Positions 1 to 13,194 are shown, counted from the stretch's first letter. The stretch: DNA of 64,000 nt from Nigrospora sphaerica (GCA_018287875.1 JAGVVL010000001.1:4650001-4714000), one strand, 5' to 3'. Notes: generated by a model from the sequence alone, not told the origin. Numbers and translations are program-made.

Positions 1-2457
1 CTGCGGCCAGCGTGGTGAGACGCCCGGCCCGGCCAAATATCCCGACGGTACTCGGGACGCCGTCCGCCCACGGTTTGCATAGAGTACCGGGAACTGCGGC
101 TGCGTAGGCCATAGACGGCAGACAACACACGCGAGAACACCCACCACCCCGTCCTCCAAGATGGTCAAAGGAGTGTGGACGGTAACGGTGATGATGTAGG
201 GCAGCTCCACCCAGGCGAAGCTCTCCTCTCGAAAAAAAGAAGCTGGCGAGCCCCAGTCCTGGGCTGAAGCCAAGGGGTCTTTCTTCACCATGTTGATTGG
301 CGAGCGCCCTACCATGGCCCTGCATGACATGGGTTACAAGGCTGCCGAGTCCGGTTCTAGATGGCCTGGGCGAGCCTCGAGACGCCGCATACGACTAGAA
401 CCGCTTTTGGGGGGGGGCCTAGCTAAGTACCTAGCTAGACCTCTCCCAATGGATGCGTTAGGAATGGTATCTAATCAAGTACCTACTCGCTCACTTTGGA
501 TGTTAGTAAGCCAGGTAGCTAGGTACTTCTTTCCGAATATTGCTCCGGCTCGGCCTCACCGTGGCGCCACGGCGAGTACCCCGAAGCACTGAAAGCAAGC
601 AGTTGGAAAGAAGAGTCTGAACGGCACCCCTTTTGCCGAGCACCCGGCCCGAACAGAAACACTGCGCCGTGCGGGATTCAGCCTGCGCAGAGCACCAGTC
701 GAGCTTGGCGCTACGCGCGGCCGACGGGGCTACGATCAAACTGTAGCCGCTTAGCCGGCGACGTGTGCATGCTTGCATTGTCACCGGCCACCTCTACAGA
801 GTCAGTAGCAGGCAGGGTACGGGCTGTGCGTACATCGTGGAGATGCATGCTGTACACCCACCCAGTATGCAGTACCACAAGCAACACTGCCCGCCCCCGA
901 ACCGGCCCATGATGACTCGCTAGGGCTCTCATCGTTTGTGTACTTAAACATAAGCCGCTGCACGAACCCCTACACTGGGGAGGTACAGATGATGCTGTAA
1001 AGGAGTTGGTCAGTTATGTCCGACCGAGAACCCGTCCATCGACTCGCCCGGCGTGCTGCGAGCCCCAGTTGGGGCAAGCTGCCACGAGAAGACCGGTAAC
1101 GGCACACGTGGACTTTTTTATTCTTTCTTCTTTTTGGCCCTCTTGAAGAGGTCATTGGCTTGCGGTTTTCGAACTGGAAGCCGATGTCTCAGGAATATGC
1201 GGGACTTCCTCCCACTAAGCCCTTATACACTAGGGCCAACAATCCCACCTACACTTTCAGGTGTTTTCGCTTGGGAGGACCGGGTTGCCTATATACTTCT
1301 ATTAATACAATACATACGCCGAGTTAACGCTAACTTCTACGTGATGTCCGCTTGAACCAGAGTTTGAAAAAGAGGAATGCACGTACTGACCTACCGAAAT
1401 GCCCGGATCTGGACCCCCCGGGGCCCCGGACCAGTGCTGCATCTGACGGCAACCTGGCAGGCTGGATCGCCGTGCCTGCCGCCTTCACCTTGGCAACAGA
1501 CCCAGTGATGAACCTGGAGGAAGTCATCGCATGGGGTGATCCATATGACTGACTAATGCGAAAGTCCCCCGGACAAGTATGGATACTGGCAACAAGTCTC
1601 TCGGTATCAACACTTGCCAAGCGTCCATCCAAGTGCTTCCGCACACTACCGACCTACGTCATTTCATTTCATCCAGACCGCCGGTAACATTCATATATAG
1701 TAAAATGCCGTGAGAAGGGGGAGGGGCACCCTTGGTGATAATCGAGACCGTGCTTCCCCGAGCGTGCTCCCGACAGCTTCGCCAGCAGCCTTGCCACTCA
1801 GGGACCGGAACCTTCCCTGGCCATGCGGTCAGATCACAACCCAGACGGCGCCATCACAGGCATCACAACGAGCCTGCCCGTCTCCTTCCCATATTGGCCG
1901 GGGACACAGTCTGTGCGGTGGACGTTGTAGGTGTTGCCCCGCCCGTCAACACCCTCCATCTCACACCGGCCGAGGCGCAACGGTGCCTCTCAACTGACAT
2001 ATCTTAACTCTCAGCAAGCAACAGCAACGGCGTTGAGTTAACGTCGGCGGGCAACTGGGGACTAGGGAAGTGTTTATCAACAGGTACCATGCGTACTACG
2101 TATAGGTGGGTCTACCAAATGGTCCGCGGCAAGAAACCACGGCGGTGCCTCATTACCAACGGCATATTTTGGGAAGAATGATCGCTTCTCATCAGTGTCT
2201 ACGGGTGGGCTATCTAAAAGCTGCGTATGCAGCGATGCGTCGAAAGTTGCCTTTCTCCGAGGCTTCCTCCATTCCGAGCGAGGCGTACTGATCCACGCCG
2301 CTCTCCGTCATATTCGCCTTATTCCAGCGTCTTCATTCAGATGGCCGAATCCACAAATGCCAAGGGTCATTGTAGGCATGGCATTGACGCTTTGCAAGCC
2401 GCGATAGGCCGACGCACCCAGGCAGTCAACGTTGCTCGTTTCGTCGTAAAGGGTTGT
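1..2457. other. Gene-poor left end, no confident gene
   Basis: No reading frame here resembles a known family. The stretch has several TAGGTA/TACCTA-type motifs (about 425-440 and 510-530) and one short coding-like segment at about 1393-1552 (+), discussed as a finding. The part next to 2458 would hold the 3' end of the Ran gene transcript. Confidence 0.6.
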
Positions 2458-3456
2458 TTACAAGTCGTCATCCTCCTCCTCACCCGGCAGCGGCATGGCA
2501 GCGGCCTCGTCCATCTCCTTGCGGTACTCCTCGAGCAGCTTCTCGTCGACCTGGGCGGTGGGAGGAGCGAGAGCGGGAGCAGCGACGAATTCCTGGAAAC
2601 CTGATTAGTCCACTGGGCCAGTGGGTCAAGAAGGGCGTTACCAACCAGAGCCGGGTTGCCAACCAGCTTGCGAGCGAGCCACAGGAAGGGCTTCTCGAAG
2701 TTGTAGTTGGACTTGGCCGAGATATCGTAGTACTGCAGGTTCTTCTTGCGGTGGAAGGTAATGGTCTTGGCCTTGACCTTGCGCTCCTTCACATCGACCT
2801 TGTTGCCGCAGAGGACGATGGGAATGTTCTCGCAGACGCGGACAAGATCACCTAGATACAGCCACCACGTCAGCCGGGAGTGTCGCGGTAGAGCGGGGCA
2901 GGGAAGGGAGGGCGCTTACGGTGCCAGTTGGGGACGTTCTTGTAGGTGATACGCGAGGTGACATCGAACATGATGATACCGCACTGGCCGTTGATGTAGT
3001 AGCCATCACGGAGACCGCCAAACTTCTCCTGACCGGCGGTGTCCCAGACGTCGAAGGTGATCTGACCGAAGTTCTGCCTACTGTGTCAGCACGGGTGCGC
3101 AAGCAGCGGGGGGAGCAAGCGTGGGATCAGGCAGTCCTTTGGCCAACGTACCGTGGAGAAGCCCAGAGGGTGAACCTCGACTCCGAGGGTGGCCATGTAC
3201 TTCTTCTCGAACTCACCAGTCAAGTGGCGCTTGACGAAGGTGGTCTAGCAGGCAGTGTTAGTCATCCGGCCAAGAGAGGGAGAGGGGTGAAAGCCACGGT
3301 GCGGGCGACCAAGGCCGAGGCCGTTGGAAGGGCAGCGAACAGCCTGCCTGAGAGTCCCAAGCAGGGCGGCAAAAGTTGTTTTTCTTTACTTACCTTGCCG
3401 GTACCACCATCTCCAACGAGGACCAGCTTGAAGGTCGGGGTCTGAGTGTCGGCCAT
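2458..3456 (-). CDS. GSP1: GTP-binding nuclear protein Ran (Gsp1)
   Basis: Small GTPase that sets direction in nuclear import and export and acts in spindle and nuclear envelope assembly. Five exons, complement of 2458-2592, 2646-2851, 2920-3073, 3152-3244 and 3394-3456, give 216 residues, the usual Ran length. All G motifs are visible: GDGGTGK with TTFVKRH at the exon 1/2 junction, [16 protein letters not shown] (switch II), NKVD and SAK. The family-specific [19 protein letters not shown] block and the acidic C-terminal tail ending GEEDDDL are intact. Four introns of 149, 78, 68 and 53 bp have GT-AG ends. The donor of intron 4 is the weaker GTTGGT, chosen because it restores the conserved NPALEFVA. 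Transcribed away from Nas2, in tandem with it. Identity is near certain; exon edges are inferred from family conservation. Confidence 0.97.
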
Positions 3457-5180
3457 GATGAAGGAGGGCTCAGCGTTGTTGTGGTGATGTAGACAGAGGC
3501 TCTTGTCGGGCTGGGCGCAGACGAGTTAGCGGGGGGTGTTGTGAGCGTGGTGAGGGAACGCTTTCTGCACGCAGGCGCTGGGGAGGGGCAGGCAGGAATT
3601 GACCAGAGGCAGAGACGGGGGAGAACGGGGAGGGGTTTTGCATCTGTGGCCCCGTTGGCAGCAGGGCCAGGAAGAATGCGGGCGATAAGAAGCGGTATTC
3701 TGGGCTTGGGGCGGGGAGCATACCTTGGATGGCCTGGGGAAGATGGGTGAAGGTTGAGTGTCTGGCTGACCACTCGATGCGAAATCGTGTAGTAAAGACG
3801 ACGTGCGAAGTTGGGTCACCGATAATCAGAGGAAAGCTGGAGCGCAGGCAGAGGTGTGAGCGTGAGGGCGGCTTTGTTTTGCACTGGCACGGGTGGGCTG
3901 GGCAGGCTGGCAGGCTGGCAGAGGAGGAGCTGTGGGTCCATCGGGCTGGTCTTAGTCGCTCATGTTGTGTTTGCCTCTCCAGTAGTCTAGTGGCAGTGAC
4001 GCTGCTGGACTGAAGAAAAAAAAATTAGATAGAAGCACGGGCCAACCTCACCTGGCTCCGGCCATTTCCATCGACGCCCGCCAGGGACTGTGGAGGCCAA
4101 TGAACGGAACCCATGGCAACGGGAGCTCTGTTGTTGGTGGTGGTGGGGCCATAAAGTACAGGGCTACGTAGGATGTACTGTGTAAGGTCTCTTGGCTGGC
4201 TTAATCCCTACTGAGGTATGATGTATGCTATCCCGGCGGAAAGAGGTCCTATCAATGGATGGATCGTGTGCAGGATGAAGCAGATTGGATACGTGTGGGC
4301 AGGTGTTAGGCAATCCATCCTGATGAACCTGGCCGGAATGCTGCTGGGGGAGTGAGGTGGGGCCAGCTACGGATGTACCTGCTTTAGGTACTTGCCTTCC
4401 ACAGTACTTATTGACTTCCATTCCAAACGCATATGGATGCTTCCGTTGCCAGATAAAGGTATCATCTACCTCTTCCCAAGCAAAGGGATACCTGAATTGC
4501 TGATGAGCCGACTTTTATATACATAAATTAATGGTTGTATGAATGCTTGGCCACTACCGCTTCTCCAGCATAGACACGTCTGTAGGGCTAAAAGGCCCGC
4601 CTCTGTCGGTCAGAGCCCGTCGAATGTCACAGCCAGTGTCAGTCATCCCCTTCAGGCTCCAGCCTACCTGCATGCATAGCTGTCTGCCTTGGGCCCGATA
4701 TGACTCTCAAACTCCGCCCGTGTTTAACTAAGCAGTGATGGGCCATGCTGAATAATCATGTCGGGTGCTCTTCGTTCTGAGCTGTCGTTGGGCAAGAACG
4801 AAGAAAGCCCAAGAGCCAACCCAAGGCCTTTTTTGGGCTACCTAGCACCAGCAGTTGGGCACACTATGGCCCCCAGCACCCAATGCATGGTTGGCAGCAG
4901 TCCAGTGTTATCAGCCTGGTATGCGCCGGTAAACTGTTACTTGCCTACTAACCTACATTACTAACGAGATCATGGTGTCGGGCTGCCAAGAATAGGCAGC
5001 ACTTCTGGTGTCTACACCTGGCTTTGTCGTATATATTCAACCCTTCAAACAGCATACACGCGTAGGCCAAACTGCATGAACTGACTATTTGACCATCTAA
5101 CTGGAGAGGAGAGGTGCATGTGTGGAAGCTCCACACAGGCAAGTCCAGGACAGCAAAAAACATAGTTGCAATTTGCTGAA
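3457..5180. other. Intergenic region upstream of Ran
   Basis: Promoter and 5' leader of the minus-strand Ran gene (nearest 3457) and 3' flank of Nas2. The minus strand next to the Ran start is rich in C and T, usual for strongly expressed fungal genes. No gene-like frame was found, and there are scattered TAGGTA motifs. Confidence 0.55.
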
Positions 5181-6087
5181 CTACAGAGGCAGGATATGGC
5201 AGCCCAGCATGCCACGACCGCCCCAGTTTAGGCGAGGCGTAAGGGTCAGTTGCAGTTCTTGTCTCCGGTTTGCCTCTCCGCGCCGTGATATCTTGACCAG
5301 AATGTTTTGCTATGTTGTCCGTCAGTCTGATGCGCCTCAGCTGTGCCCCAGCGTAGAGGCAACACTAGGGGCTGGCCCCGGCCGGGGAGGCAACTTACCC
5401 CTTCGTTTCCTTGTACGCACTCGGCCACCTTCTTCAGGCCGTCATGGTTATCCTTGTTGACGTAGCCAAAATTTCTAATCTCGTCACCGGGCTGCAGACC
5501 GGCCGAATCGGCCGGACTGCCGGCAACCACCGTGTTAACCTTGGCGAAGACCTCACCCAGGGTATCGGGAATGGAGTCGCCCAGCATGCCTGCGCCCCTG
5601 CTCGAGAGGGTATTCGGGGCATCGTCAGTGTCCGGCAGACTGGCAAAATGCTCGTGAAGGTGCTTCTCGATCGCCGTCATCAGGTCCTTGTAGTCGTTTC
5701 GGAGGTGGATGATGCGCGCCCTCGTCGTGCGAACTGCAGCCACGGATTAGTTCTCTGGCCGCGCAAATGCCGTACTGCAGTGCAACCATGCTCCATACCC
5801 TGCGCAATGTCCATATCGGCTCGCGGAAACCCGTCCGGTGTGGTGAGGGGCGTGTCCATGGTGGCCCTGTGCTGGGCAGTTCGTCAGCCATGAGAGAACA
5901 GGACTGGCTGGTGCCCCGGGCCGTGAGCCCCTACCGATTCCAGCACGCCACCGAGGGCCTTCAGCTCCGCCTCCATGTTCTCCTTCTTCTGCGACAGTTC
6001 GGCGAAGGACAAATGCGCCGCATTGCCATTCGTGATGGGCCGCGATGAGGGGCCCGAGGGGACTGTGGGCGCGTGGAGGTTTTCCAT
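5181..6087 (-). CDS. NAS2: 26S proteasome assembly chaperone Nas2/PSMD9 (p27)
   Basis: Chaperone of the proteasome base; in the family its PDZ domain holds the C-terminus of Rpt5 during assembly. Four exons, complement of 5181-5309, 5399-5733, 5799-5871 and 5935-6087, give 229 residues, normal for the family. The N-terminal half is helical (SFAELSQKKENMEAELKAL, then DTPLTTPDGFPRADMDIAQ, VRTTRARIIHLRNDYKDLM). The C-terminal PDZ domain starts near FAKVNTVVAGSPADSAGLQ, continues PGDEIRNFGYV, and ends on the last exon with QNILVKISRRGE. The exon 2 acceptor used (GCCCAG, then CAC) preserves frame; a nearer AG does not. Introns are 89, 65 and 63 bp. Divergent from the RhoGEF gene, 2.2 kb away. Confidence 0.94.
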
Positions 6088-8264
6088 GCTTAATAGAAGA
6101 CCCGTGCTATATCGTGGTAGTCGGGCAGTTCATGGTCCGGCGACCGTGGACACCATGGGACAAAACGGAGTAGAGCGTGGGTCCCGTCAAGACGGCTGGG
6201 CTCCCACCTTTGCCGCCGTCCGGCAAATCAGTCGGCAACGGGGGGAGGCGCGTTGGCGACGAAGATGGCGGTACGTAGGATGGATGGCCCGAGAAATGAT
6301 GAATCGGCGGCTGGGTGGCGCGAGGCTGGGTGATGAACGATGGATGGGCGGGGTCCGCAATCTCTAGCTACCTGCCTTACATCTTCTTTACCTACCTGGC
6401 CTGCGGTGCCGTGTAGGTAACCTTAGGTAATGTGCATTGAGTGTGATGTAGCCGCCAGAGCTCCTTCGGCTGATAGGTACCCCATCCTACGCGTCGATCA
6501 CCTAGAAGGAAGCGGGAGTGCGGAAAGACCCCAGCAAAGGTCGAGGCACCTGCCGCCAATCAGGAATCATGTCGGTCCGGTCGTTCTGCAGTGGGCGGTA
6601 AGTACCGAGCTACATACGGGTCTGTATTATATGACATTGGATGTTGAATAGTGTTACGTACGGCGTACGAACCTCGAGTGTGTGAAGGTGCATACGGGAC
6701 GGCTCTTCCAATATGTACATGTATGTAAGTAAGGTAGGTTCATTATCACCTAGGCCATCCCTTCGTGTGCCCATCCGCTTGCTACATGCATCCGTGCTTG
6801 GTTATACACTCGCCTGTTATGCACATCTGCACCTCTATGCCGGTGCGACCTCATGCTTACGACGGGCCCCATCTTATCCAGGCCAATCGCGCCCGAAAAA
6901 TCGCTTGATGCGTGAGATGATTGCCAGCCGACACAAGAAGTATACATGCATGTATGTACTGTGCCAGCGAGTCTTCTCTTTTACACTCGCGGGCCCTGGG
7001 ACAGGGGGTGGGCCGGGGCGGGAGATATACATGGATTACCTACTTAGTATGCAAGTACCGGACTACACACTGATGCAGGGTTACTCTGTGTGGTTTGGAA
7101 CCTACTACTCTGCCGGGGGATTGCGATGATCTTCAGCCGTGCCACAGGGGAGATGGAAAATCGGCCATCCAACCCAACCCCGGCTTGCGTCTACTGCCAG
7201 AACTATCACTTACCTGTCTACCGACTCCCGGTGCCAGTGATTCGGGTGCCTCTAGGTGGTGGAAGTTAGATGTCCGTCCGGATTCGGGCTCTCCAAGAAA
7301 CCTTAGCGACACTCTGCGTTGCGAGATGTCCCTGGTGCTCACCAAACAAAAGTGCCCTTGCCTGACTCTCTCTCTCTCTCTCCCCCCCCCTTCTCGCCTC
7401 GCCTCGGTGTCTCTTCCGCGCGACTTCATCTCAACAACCCGTCGGCCTGGGGATTCACAAAGTAACGCGACTCGATGCAAAAGGCTGAATGAATTCGTCA
7501 GCCCACGGGCCCTCCCTCCCCCCGCCGCCGGGTGATCTGCCAAACCCACCCGTCATCTTTGCTGGGATCGAGTGGTCAAGCCACCGAGACATCCTGCAGG
7601 CGCCGTGGGCATTGTGATCTACGTGGACCATCTCTCGCTCGGAATGTCGCCGCCAGCGGCGCCGTCGTTATGACGCAGCCCTTGCCGTGTCACTGTGGAC
7701 ACATCGGTTGTGTCACCTTCTCATAAACACGACGACATATCGATCCTCTCCCCACGAAAACACGAATGCAGGAAGGCACAGGACGACTCCTCTCTCACGG
7801 GACTCGGGGCTGGTCAGGCCGGTAGGTCGTTGCTCTCTCTCTCTCTCTCTCTCTGCTCGCTTGCCGCCGACGGGCCGTCGTCACAAGTCCCGCGCCTGGA
7901 CTCTCCCTCTCCCTTGCCCCCTCGCGCTGTCCTGCGCAGGGCTCGCTGTCTCTCTTACCCGCACGCCCTCTCTCTCTCCTCCCTCCCACTTCCCGGTCGA
8001 CTTTAAGCTTCTAGACGCTCTTTCCATGCTATCATGTTGCAGGACGGCAAAGTTGCAAATGCATGTTTGCAGGGGCAGGCCTTCTGGGCATGGACTTTTG
8101 ACTTTTCCTCGTCGTCTCCGTCCACATCGTTCCATCACGGTCCGCTATTATGTTTTGACGCCGGCCCTGGCCGCTGGTTCTTTTTTGTTGATTTTGGGGA
8201 CTTTTTTTGAGCCTTGGAATCGGTTTTTGCATCTACAGTTTTTGGGTTGATCAAGTCGTTTATC
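6088..8264. other. Divergent promoter region between Nas2 and RhoGEF
   Basis: About 2.2 kb shared by two divergent genes. No gene-like frame. The half next to the RhoGEF holds long pyrimidine tracts on the plus strand, including (CT)n around 7366-7380 followed by a C run, and (CT)11 at 7833-7854. TAGGTA motifs occur around 6360-6440 and 6720-6735. Confidence 0.6.
7833..7990 (+). promoter_or_regulatory. CT-rich tract upstream of RhoGEF
   Basis: A (CT)11 run at 7833-7854 followed by about 130 bp of C/T-rich sequence, 275-430 bp before the RhoGEF ATG. Such pyrimidine tracts are common in core promoters and 5' leaders of fungal genes. The role here is inferred from position and composition only. 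Confidence 0.4.
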
Positions 8265-11200
8265 ATGACAGGTCTTGTCGCGGACCACGACTCCCGGCGG
8301 ACGCGAGCCAGCTTCGCGGACAACAGCGCCAACAGCAACCAGGTCATGCCGAGCCCTTCTCGCTCCGCTCCCGAGGCTTACCAGACGGCTTCCGAAGCGA
8401 CGTCCTGCGGCATCGACTTTAGCCCCCTCGAAACCTCGTACACCTGGAAAGGGTGGGATAGCATCGCCGCGCTGGGTCTGTCGTTGGGCCCCGAGGAGGA
8501 CCGCGAGCCGCCGGTTGCCGCCATTGACTTCTCGTGCGCCGCCCACCAGGACTACCATGGCTACGACCACGGTCTGGGCTTGTTCGGCGACGCGGGCAAG
8601 CCCTTCCACAGGTGGATCAAGACTCTGCAGCGGCGAGCGCAGCGGCCACGGCACCGGCGCAGCAGGGGTTGCAGCGCCCATGCCCGAGAGGCCTTCCCCG
8701 GTTTCCTTCAGGACAGCTTTTCGCCCCCCGGCCACCGGAGGTCGTCGTCGGGCTCGTCGTTTGGATATGTGGCGGCTGTCCGCAGCGCCAGCGTGAGCGT
8801 TGCCGGCAGCGTCATGACGCGGTCGCGAAGGAACACGATGCGGACTTCCTACCATGCCCGTACAGACCGCGGTAGCAGAGCGTCTACTTCCGGCGCACGG
8901 CTCTCCGAAGACAGCATGTGCTACGAGCGACCCTTGCCCCTTGACCCGGCCGTGAAAGAGAGACTGCTGCAAAGGCGGCGGGTCATCGAAGAGCTGATCA
9001 GCACCGAGGAAAGCTACATTGGCGACATCAAGTTCCTGATGAACGTGGGTTACCCGAAACAGTCTCTCAATCCTGCCAACTGATTTCCTGCCAGGTCTAC
9101 GTTACGATCCTGGCGTCTCTACCCACTCAGCACCAGGGCCTCAGGTCCTCCATCAACCGGAACCTGACAGACATTGTCGAGTTGCACGAGGAGATTCTGG
9201 GCGAGCTGCATCGCGTTGTACCCAATGCCGAGTACCCTCAGTTGGGGGCTCTGCCATCGGGATCGAGGGGCCCTGCTAGATCCGGCCATCAGAGGTGGCA
9301 CAGCCTTGATTCGGTGCCGGAAAATAAGAAAGGCACAACATGGCTGGAGGACATTCCTGGTATGACTACTGATCCATCCGTCGCGGCGGATGTTGCTCAG
9401 ATTTTCGGCGACAGGGTACGTCTCGGTTGCCTACCACCTTCCTGCCCCCTGAATATACCTCATGGCGCTCTACCTTCTCCACATGACGATCCTCAGTGCC
9501 TCGCATGTTCGGTCCCTAACCACGCACGCAGATGTACCGCTTCTTCGTATACGAAGAATACGGCGCAAAATACGAGATGATGGTCAGGGATGTGGCATCA
9601 ACACACCGTACCATGCCACAGTGGGAGATGTACCAGAAAGGGCTCGAGGCGCTCGCCGCCTCTTTGGGCTCGGCAAACCACCACCTGTATCGCTCGAGGA
9701 AGTCGCTCACGATTGGGGACCTCCTGGTCAAGGTAGGCCGACAAAGGGCTTTTCCAGCCATTGAGTTCATGGCTTATAGATGTCTTAGCCGATACAGCGA
9801 ATATGCAAATACCCCCTGCTCTTCGCCGAACTGCTAAAACACACCCCGGTATACGACTGCCCAAATTCACATGCGGAAATCGAAGATGTTCTCGTTCGGT
9901 TACGCGAGGCCACAGCTGAGATCAACCGTGCCACCGACGACCCGTCAGTCAAAGCAAGGATGGAGAAGACGTGGTTGTTGCAAGATCGCCTTGTGTTCCC
10001 CGACCACGTAGGACACCCAAGCTGCCAGGCTGTGAAGAAGCGTATGCTGACCAGGCAGTGCTCGGAATGCTCCCCGAAATCCAGTGTTCGGTCGTTGGGG
10101 CAGGTTCAACTTTGCGGGGCCCTGCACGTATGCTGGCAGACGAGAAAGGGTGTCAACGGGCAGTACATGGTCTGCGTGTTGTACAAGGATGCGTTATGTC
10201 TCGCCACCGCCGAAGGACTCGACCAGCACTACATGGTTCAGGCCTGCATCAGCTTGAACAGGGTCAAGATCGAGGAAGCAGACAACGGCCGAGGTAAAAC
10301 ACGTTCCCGCTCGCCAGGCCCACTCTCCTACTGTACCGATCTAACGTGACACAGGCCTCCAATGCCACACGGCTCCTTTCTCGTGGAAATTGGTGTTCGA
10401 GGTCGACCATCAGTTGTACGAAGTGGTCATGACTGCGTGCAGCCCCAAGGAGGAGTTTGAGTGGCGAACGCGCCTCGGCGTCTCGATTCCCAACGAGTGC
10501 GAGGACCGCCTGGAAACGCCGCTTTGTGGCTCGTTGGCCCTCGGCATCAAGAGCCTTGGGACGGTTTTTGGGAAACCAGGTACGTTCTTTTGCTGGCGTG
10601 TTGGGGCAAGTGGCTGACCCAAGACGAGCTGCAAAGGCACCGTAGCTCGCCGTCTTTCCATCCATCGCGCCACAACGGTTGGGCCCAAATCTCCCTTGTG
10701 TCAGGTCATACTGAAGAATACGACGACGGTGCGAGAAACGTCGAGTGCCGGTCCAGGCACGCCCATCAACCGCTCGCAGTCACTCCTGACGACGAATGCA
10801 AGGATCCCCGTTCTAGCACCGGCCCGTGGCGAACGGGCCCGGCTTGAGGCTCTTCTCGCCGACGTGTGGAGCCGGTCAGTGCTCCCCTTTCCGGGCATAA
10901 CAAACCGGTCCAGAAGCGAACACTTGGTGCGCAGCTCCGCCTCGGCTATGAAGAGGAAGCTCAGCGTAGCAAGCATTACCAATTCGTTCATGAAACGATC
11001 CCCCAGTCTCAACAGCATGAACAAGGCGCACGACAGGAGCGTTGACAGGACGGGCGACCGAGGGCGGGACCGGCTTGTGGACAAAGGCCACTACAAGATG
11101 AATGACATTGAGGCCGCCACAGTGCAGGAAGAGGGATATTATCCCCATGTCGACGAGCTGGTCGAGTCGCTTGTCACCCTGGACTGCGACTTCTCGACAC

Positions 11201-11628
11201 TGGAACTGGGTTTAGAAGAGGATTTTGACCATGTCCAGGGCCGACTGCCAGCCATTCGAGACGAGGTGGAACGCGGCAGTAGTTGCAGTACTGGCCCTTC
11301 GCTCGATACCGAGTCCTTGCCGGAGACTATTCGAAAGGTGGAGACGTCCAAACTCGATGCATGGTGGCCTTCGGATGAGGCAATCCGGCAGTCATCACCT
11401 CTCCTGCGAACAACGTCGCCGAACAGCTCGCGACACTGCCCGTCGCCGTTCTCAAACCCGCCATCGCCGGCGTGCGACGACAAAGAGAACGTACACTACT
11501 CAGGCGCACTGGAACTACCAGTGCAGGGTACAGGGTCGGGCGCCACGAAGACGGCGAGCAAATGGTCCAAGGCGGGTGTGCTCAATCGCAGCCTGGTAAC
11601 GAACAGCCTCCGCAGCTTCTTCCGTTGA
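8265..11628 (+). CDS. Rho guanine nucleotide exchange factor (DH-PH)
   Basis: Activates a Rho-family GTPase by nucleotide exchange, probably in polar growth and wall synthesis; the target GTPase cannot be told from sequence. Six exons (8265-9044, 9095-9415, 9532-9732, 9789-10293, 10355-10579, 10646-11628) give 1004 residues. Residues 1-225 are low-complexity and basic. The DH domain starts near residue 229 (VKERLLQRRRVIEELISTEESYI) and carries the hallmark PIQRICKYPLLF from residue 435. The tail of the DH domain leads into a PH-like region (VQLCGALHVCWQTRKG, FSWKLVFEVDHQLYEVVMT). The remainder is a Ser-rich tail. The start at 8265 is the first in-frame ATG; the frame is open 51 bp further upstream without ATG. 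A stretch near 10005-10085 reads through in frame but looks like an insertion relative to relatives and may hide an unrecognised intron. Confidence 0.9.
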
Positions 11629-13194
11629 GATGACGGTACCGTAATGCACCAAAAGCATGGTCACGGGCGCGGGTGACGCGAGGACTTGTGCAGATTAATC
11701 TTTTGTTTTTTTCGGTTGGCCTTGGCGTGTGTCGGCAGGGCATGGGTGGTCGTTTGCTTCATCTTCGTGGACCTGGCGATGCATACACTGATATCCGGTT
11801 GGACTTTCTCCACACGAGAGTTTGGACAACCACTCCTCTTGCTTTTATCTCCCTTTGTTCACTTTTACTCGTCGGTTTCCTCGAAAGGCTTTGTATATAC
11901 CTACTTCATCAGAAGCCTTGAGGATGGCTGTGTGCGACGGAGCAAATATACCCACCCTCACTCGTTCGGAAGACGCGACACGGCTTTGGATGCTTGAAGA
12001 GAGTGAGTTGGCTGGCAGCCCGGCTGGCCCCAGCCACCCATGCCCACCTACAGGCATGATCAAGCCAAGGGTGCTAACAACCGGTCGGCACGGAGCGGCT
12101 TCTTTTCCGTCCAGCGGCATTCCTATATGGAGATGGGCGGGAGGCTGAGGGGAATGGGGTGCGGTCTTTCGGGGGCAGTCCTGTCGATCTACGCAGCTAC
12201 GCTGGGCAGCAACACTGACACGGAGCTTGCCCAGGCCGTAACCCCTGCCAGGAGGCTCAGCGGTGACGTCACGATGGAGGGGTAGCTGACGCAGGAACCG
12301 CCGAGATGTGAATGGAACAGCTGAGAACAGCCACGACTGGCCAACAAGCACGCGCAAGCAGCTGGAGGACACGATTGCTGCTCGAACTCTGCGTGCCCTA
12401 ACTGAACAGCCAACGGAACCCAGTGCCATGATGCCGCGCTGCCGAGATGCCACGTTGGTCCAGACCCCGGGCCAGTTAGCTGTACCACTACGTTTCACAA
12501 GTAGATAAAGACGACTAGGCGGAATGCAGGCGCAATGCACGCAACAGGTAAGTGTACCTAAGGAAAAGCGATGCACTCGATTCCATCCCCAAGCCCTCGA
12601 GCATCCTAGCTGTTCATTAGACACATGGTACCAGCACAGGTACGTGGTACGAAGAACGGATGATTTCTCCCAGATCCATGGCCCCACGTTCGCCGGCCCG
12701 GATCCAATGAGCAGCAGACAGGCGGGCGGGTGATTGCCCGCCCTGTGACCGTCCTCGTACCTATGGAGGGACTGGGAGCACGGGAGGGTACTTTGGTAAG
12801 TACTTGCCCACTTGCTTCCCGCACTAAGGTACCTTCTTCTTTTACACGAGCATGGTTACCTACGCCAGTAGTGTTACGGACATACCTACCCCATAAACAA
12901 ACCCGGTCGCCAGTGAGCCATAGAATGGGAGATGACGTAGATGTCGCAAACAGGCGGTGCCAGGCTTCGGCAAGACACATGGAACACGGATGCACTTGTC
13001 CCATGAACCTCAATAAATTCCCCAGTCAAGAGGTCGTGTTTCCTATTTTCCCTTCATCAATTCACTTTCAAGCAACAACCACCAACCATCCGAATCTCTC
13101 TCCTTCTGTGATACCCCACACCTCTCTTTCACCATCACCACCACACCACCTCTCTCAATCACCAACACCAAGCAAACCACTGCCAACCGTCAAA
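11629..13194. other. Intergenic region between RhoGEF and Rtc3-like gene
   Basis: No supported gene. A 280-codon minus-strand frame at 11845-12687 has no family resemblance and an unnatural composition. The last 170 bp form the leader of the Rtc3-like gene. Confidence 0.6.
13020..13194 (+). promoter_or_regulatory. Pyrimidine/CA-rich 5' leader of Rtc3-like gene
   Basis: C, T and A-rich leader (repeated CTCTCT, CACCACCA and CAACCACCAACC) running into GTCAAAATGG, a good fungal initiation context. This is typical of the untranslated leader of highly expressed fungal genes. Transcript start is not determined. Confidence 0.5.

Noticed and set aside
8214..8264. Upstream extension of the RhoGEF frame
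   Set aside because: It has no ATG; the first ATG is at 8265.
11845..12687. 280-codon minus-strand frame
   Set aside because: Cys, Trp, Arg and Ser-rich with no family features or splice pattern, unlike host genes; probably chance in a GC-rich genome.
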